A stretch of DNA of 34,944 bases from Candidatus Gastranaerophilales bacterium (GTDB lineage: Bacteria > Cyanobacteriota > Vampirovibrionia > Gastranaerophilales > Gastranaerophilaceae): positions 1 through 34,944 of the forward strand of contig CALUPY010000026.1 of the NCBI GenBank assembly GCA_944322755.1, read 5' to 3'. This document shows, piece after piece, positions 32,155 through 34,944 of this stretch. The position numbers and the translations under genes were made by a program. Position 1 is the stretch's first letter; every line of letters begins with the position of its first letter. The notes beneath the pieces are model-generated. The model was given only the letters and a program-made list of their open reading frames with translations, was not told where the DNA came from and ran no database searches.

Positions 32155-34644
32155 GTGATAAAAGAACAATATTTTCCGCAAGAAATAGAAAAAGAATGGC
32201 AAAAAATTTGGGAAGAGAACAAATTCGGAAAAACATACGATGACTCTGAAAAACCCAAATATTATGCACTATCAATGTTTCCATATCCGTCAGGAAAACT
32301 GCACATGGGACATGTCAGAAACTATACAATAACAGACGTTATTGCACGTTTTAAGAAAATGCATGGCTTTAATGTCCTGCATCCGATAGGCTGGGACAGT
32401 TTCGGCCTGCCTGCTGAAAATGCGGCAATACAACACGGTGAAAGCCCTGAAAAATGGACTGATGAAAATATTTCTTATATGAAAATGCAGCTGAAAAAAC
32501 TCGGTCTTATGTACGACTGGGACAGAGAAGTTGCGACCTGCAAACCTGATTATTATAAATGGACTCAGTGGCTTTTTTTGCAGCTGTACAAAAAAGGTCT
32601 TGCATACAAAAAAGAAGCTGCCGTTAACTGGTGCGACCACTGCGCGACAGTTCTCGCCAATGAACAGGTAATAGACGGAAAATGCTGGAGATGCGACAGC
32701 GTTGTCGAAAAGAAATACCTGTCTCAATGGTTCTTAAAAATTACGGATTACGCAGAACAGCTGCTTCAGGATATAGATAAACTCGAAGGCTGGCCTGACA
32801 GCGTAAAAATAATGCAGAAAAACTGGATAGGTAAATCCGAAGGTGCTATTTTCAGGTTTAAAGTAAAAGAAATTGAAGGTCTGGAAGTTCCTGTTTACAC
32901 AACAAGACCTGACACCGTACACGGAATTACCTATCTTGTTGTTGCACCGGAATATAAAGATATTGAAAAATTAACAACACCGGAGAATAAAGAAGCAGTA
33001 GAGGCATACAGGGCAAATGCACGTAAAATGACAGAAATCGAAAGACTCTCTACAGAACGTGTAAAAACAGGTGTGCCACTTGGAACTCACTGTATAAACC
33101 CATTCACAGGCGAAGAATTTCCGCTTTGGACTGCAGATTATGCGCTTGTTGAATACGGAACAGGAGCTGTTATGGCAGTACCGACGCACGATGAAAGAGA
33201 CTTTGATTTTGCTAAAAAGTATAATCTGCCTTTAAAGGTTGTTATCCAGAACCCTGAAAAACCTTCTGACTGCAAAGAAGCAGCTTACACAGAACCGGGT
33301 GTTCTGGTAAACTCTAACGAATTTACCGGCATGAAAAATGAAGAAGCCAAAAAAGCTATTACCCAAAAAGCTGTTGACGGAGGCTTCGGTGAATTTAAAA
33401 CACAGTACAGACTGCGTGACTGGCTCATTTCAAGACAGAGATACTGGGGTGCTCCTATACCGATAGTGTATTGTGAAAAATGCGGCCCTCAGCCGGTTCC
33501 GGAAAATCAGCTGCCAGTAAAATTACCGGAAGATATTGATTTCAGCGTAAAAGGCAAATCACCGATTTTGACATCAAAGACATTTCTCGAAACAACCTGC
33601 CCGTGCTGCGGCGGAAAAGCAACAAGAGAAACGGATACAATGGATACATTTATATGTTCAAGCTGGTACTATCTCCGTTACGCAGATGCAAAAAATGCAA
33701 ATGCACCGTTTAGTAAAGAGCTTGTTAACAAATGGCTGCCCGTTGATCAGTATGTAGGCGGTATTGAACATGCAATTTTACACTTGTTGTATTCAAGATT
33801 TTTCACAAAAGCGTTAAAAGACCTCGGACTTGTGGACTTTGACGAACCGTTTAAAAATCTTCTGACACAGGGTATGGTGTTAAAAGACGGCTCTAAAATG
33901 TCTAAGTCAAAAGGCAACACAGTTGACCCTGATGAAATCTTTGAAAACTACGGTGCTGATACAGCAAGATTGTTTATTCTTTCAGATTCACCGCCGGCAA
34001 GAGACTTTGACTGGTCAGATGCAGGTGTTGAAGGATGCTACAAGTTCCTGAACAGAGTCTGGAGATTGTATGCTGCTAATCAGAATAATTTAACACTCGA
34101 TTACAAACTGCCGGATGATGTTTCTGTGCTCTCAAAAGAAAACAATGACCTTGTCCGCACAACCCACATCGCAATCAAGGGAATTACGCAGGATATATCA
34201 AACGAATTTCAGTTCAACACTGTTATTTCAAAATATCGTGAATTTGTAAATGCAATTTACGATTATACCGGCAAGAAGAATGTGTATAGTGATGAAGACA
34301 AAAATGTCTTGAGCTTTGCCCTTATTACGCTGCTGAAACTCATGGCACCGACAACAGTGCATTTAACAGAAGAAATATATCATCAGCTCGGCGGCAAAGG
34401 ATCTATTCACGAAACAGACTGGCCGGTTTATGAAGATAAGCTGGCAAAAACTTCTGCAATAACTCTTGTCGTTCAGGTAAACGGCAAAGTTAAAGACAAA
34501 ATTGAAGTCGACGCCGAATCGACAAAAGAAGAGCTTGAAAAACACGCTCTTGAAAGCGAAAAAGTTAAACAGGCCATGGACGGAAAAACAGTTGTTAAGA
34601 CGATTGTAGTTCCGGGACGGCTTGTTAATATTGTAGTTAAATAG
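32155..34644 (+). CDS. leuS: Leucine-tRNA ligase
   Basis: Charges tRNA-Leu with leucine. Class Ia synthetase of 829 residues, with the HIGH motif as HMGH (50-53) in PSGKLHMGHVRNY and KMSKS at 581-585 (GSKMSKSKGN). A zinc-knuckle cluster near 155-180 (NWCDHCATVLANEQV then CWRCD) and a second CPCCGG segment are present. The CP1 editing domain contains TTRPDTVHGITYLVVAPE and TGAVMAVPTHDERDF. The C-terminal domain ends VVPGRLVNIVVK. The start is GTG with AGAAGGG 7-8 bases upstream; no better ATG exists. Single gene ending at a strong terminator. Confidence 0.98.
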   Translation: MIKEQYFPQEIEKEWQKIWEENKFGKTYDDSEKPKYYALSMFPYPSGKLHMGHVRNYTITDVIARFKKMHGFNVLHPIGWDSFGLPAENAAIQHGESPEKWTDENISYMKMQLKKLGLMYDWDREVATCKPDYYKWTQWLFLQLYKKGLAYKKEAAVNWCDHCATVLANEQVIDGKCWRCDSVVEKKYLSQWFLKITDYAEQLLQDIDKLEGWPDSVKIMQKNWIGKSEGAIFRFKVKEIEGLEVPVYTTRPDTVHGITYLVVAPEYKDIEKLTTPENKEAVEAYRANARKMTEIERLSTERVKTGVPLGTHCINPFTGEEFPLWTADYALVEYGTGAVMAVPTHDERDFDFAKKYNLPLKVVIQNPEKPSDCKEAAYTEPGVLVNSNEFTGMKNEEAKKAITQKAVDGGFGEFKTQYRLRDWLISRQRYWGAPIPIVYCEKCGPQPVPENQLPVKLPEDIDFSVKGKSPILTSKTFLETTCPCCGGKATRETDTMDTFICSSWYYLRYADAKNANAPFSKELVNKWLPVDQYVGGIEHAILHLLYSRFFTKALKDLGLVDFDEPFKNLLTQGMVLKDGSKMSKSKGNTVDPDEIFENYGADTARLFILSDSPPARDFDWSDAGVEGCYKFLNRVWRLYAANQNNLTLDYKLPDDVSVLSKENNDLVRTTHIAIKGITQDISNEFQFNTVISKYREFVNAIYDYTGKKNVYSDEDKNVLSFALITLLKLMAPTTVHLTEEIYHQLGGKGSIHETDWPVYEDKLAKTSAITLVVQVNGKVKDKIEVDAESTKEELEKHALESEKVKQAMDGKTVVKTIVVPGRLVNIVVK

Positions 34645-34661
34645 GATAAGCAGTAATTTTT

Positions 34662-34692
34662 AAGGCGGCGAAATAAAAACCGCCTTTTTTTT
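34662..34692 (+). terminator. Terminator of leuS
   Basis: Stem AAGGCGG (34662-34668) / CCGCCTT (34680-34686), an 11-base loop and a run of eight T. Confidence 0.88.
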
Positions 34693-34944
34693 GAATAATA
34701 TTGGAAAACCCGACAAATGCGGGAAAACATCAGGCTGAATACATACGAAGCTATGATTTAGAGAATGATATTTTTCGTTCTATGCTGTTGGGCAGGTTTG
34801 TCCAGCCTGCTTTACTCTGCTTAAGGATGTCTTTGGTATTTCTATGGATTGCCGCGCACTCGTTCGCTGTCTTGGATTATTGACGTTCGCAAGGTTTTGC
34901 ACTCCGCTTTAATTTGCTTCGCAAATCCCGCGTCGTCTACCTTG
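34693..34944. repeat. Non-coding tail, possible dispersed repeat or broken gene end
   Basis: The 250 bases after the leuS terminator are clearly richer in G+C than the rest and hold several inverted repeats: CAGGCTG/CAGCCTG (34731-34737/34803-34809), ATTTGC-TTC-GCAAAT (34912-34926) and CAAGGT/ACCTTG (34890-34895/34939-34944). On the plus strand a TTG-initiated 60-codon frame (34701-34883) has no family features. On the minus strand a frame enters from the right edge and ends at TAG (34844-34842) with KAECKTLRTS and SERVRGNP. That kind of peptide is seen where repeats are translated near gene ends. The identity is a guess from texture. Confidence 0.3.

Noticed and set aside
34701..34883. 60-codon plus-strand frame after leuS
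   Set aside because: TTG start directly after a terminator, no ribosome site and no family-like sequence; treated as part of the non-coding tail.

Overview
This is a compact bacterial chromosome segment, AT-rich and dominated by housekeeping genes. Several features point to a non-photosynthetic relative of the Cyanobacteria (Vampirovibrionia/Melainabacteria, possibly Gastranaerophilales). coaD is followed by a coiled-coil protein that resembles one I recall next to coaD in cyanobacteria. efp is followed by accB. The sigma factor is RpoD/SigA-like and short at its N-terminus. No photosynthesis gene is present. The lineage call is an inference from gene content and remembered homology, not from a search. 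No insertion sequence, CRISPR array or prophage is recognisable.

Layout. Positions 1-142: a degraded tRNA-like T-arm at the left edge, a bidirectional terminator and a complete tRNA-Gly(GCC) on the minus strand. 186-2081 (-): CCA-adding enzyme and an uncharacterised coiled-coil protein. 2233-3186 (+): sigma-70 factor. 3263-5989 (-): a membrane family-2 glycosyltransferase and an RlmD-type 23S rRNA m5U methyltransferase, joined stop-to-start. 5990-6332: a non-coding gap with nested inverted repeats. 6333-7460 (+): coaD and the coiled-coil protein. 7512-9475 (-): metallophosphoesterase, RimI and BioY. 9618-10647 (+): efp and accB. 10808-12396 (+): fixC and fixX. 12417-15200 (+): a small protein with an internal duplication, then recJ. 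15318-16532 (+): C-terminal processing protease. 16678-19470 (+): secA.

From 19500 the minus strand carries an MNT/HEPN toxin-antitoxin pair (19500-20205), a small membrane protein (20294-20740) and the condensin genes scpA and smc (20843-25217). A 51-residue basic protein lies at 25410-25565 (+). An FtsB/DivIC-like protein (25649-26020, -) diverges from murF-mraY-murD-ftsW-murG (26152-32084, +), the core of a classical division and cell-wall cluster. leuS follows with its own promoter and a strong terminator. The last 250 bases differ in composition and look like a dispersed non-coding repeat or a broken gene end.

The window covers translation (tRNA-Gly, CCA addition, LeuRS, EF-P, RimI, RlmD), envelope building and division (MurF/MraY/MurD/FtsW/MurG, FtsB-like), chromosome condensation (SMC/ScpA), secretion (SecA), cofactor and fatty-acid supply (CoaD, BioY, AccB) and an unusual electron-transfer pair (FixCX). 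The least ordinary items are the toxin-antitoxin pair, whose antitoxin seems to lack its third catalytic acid; the internally duplicated protein before recJ; the possible three-way RNA junction upstream of coaD; and FixCX without FixAB. I did not find a clearly novel multi-gene system.
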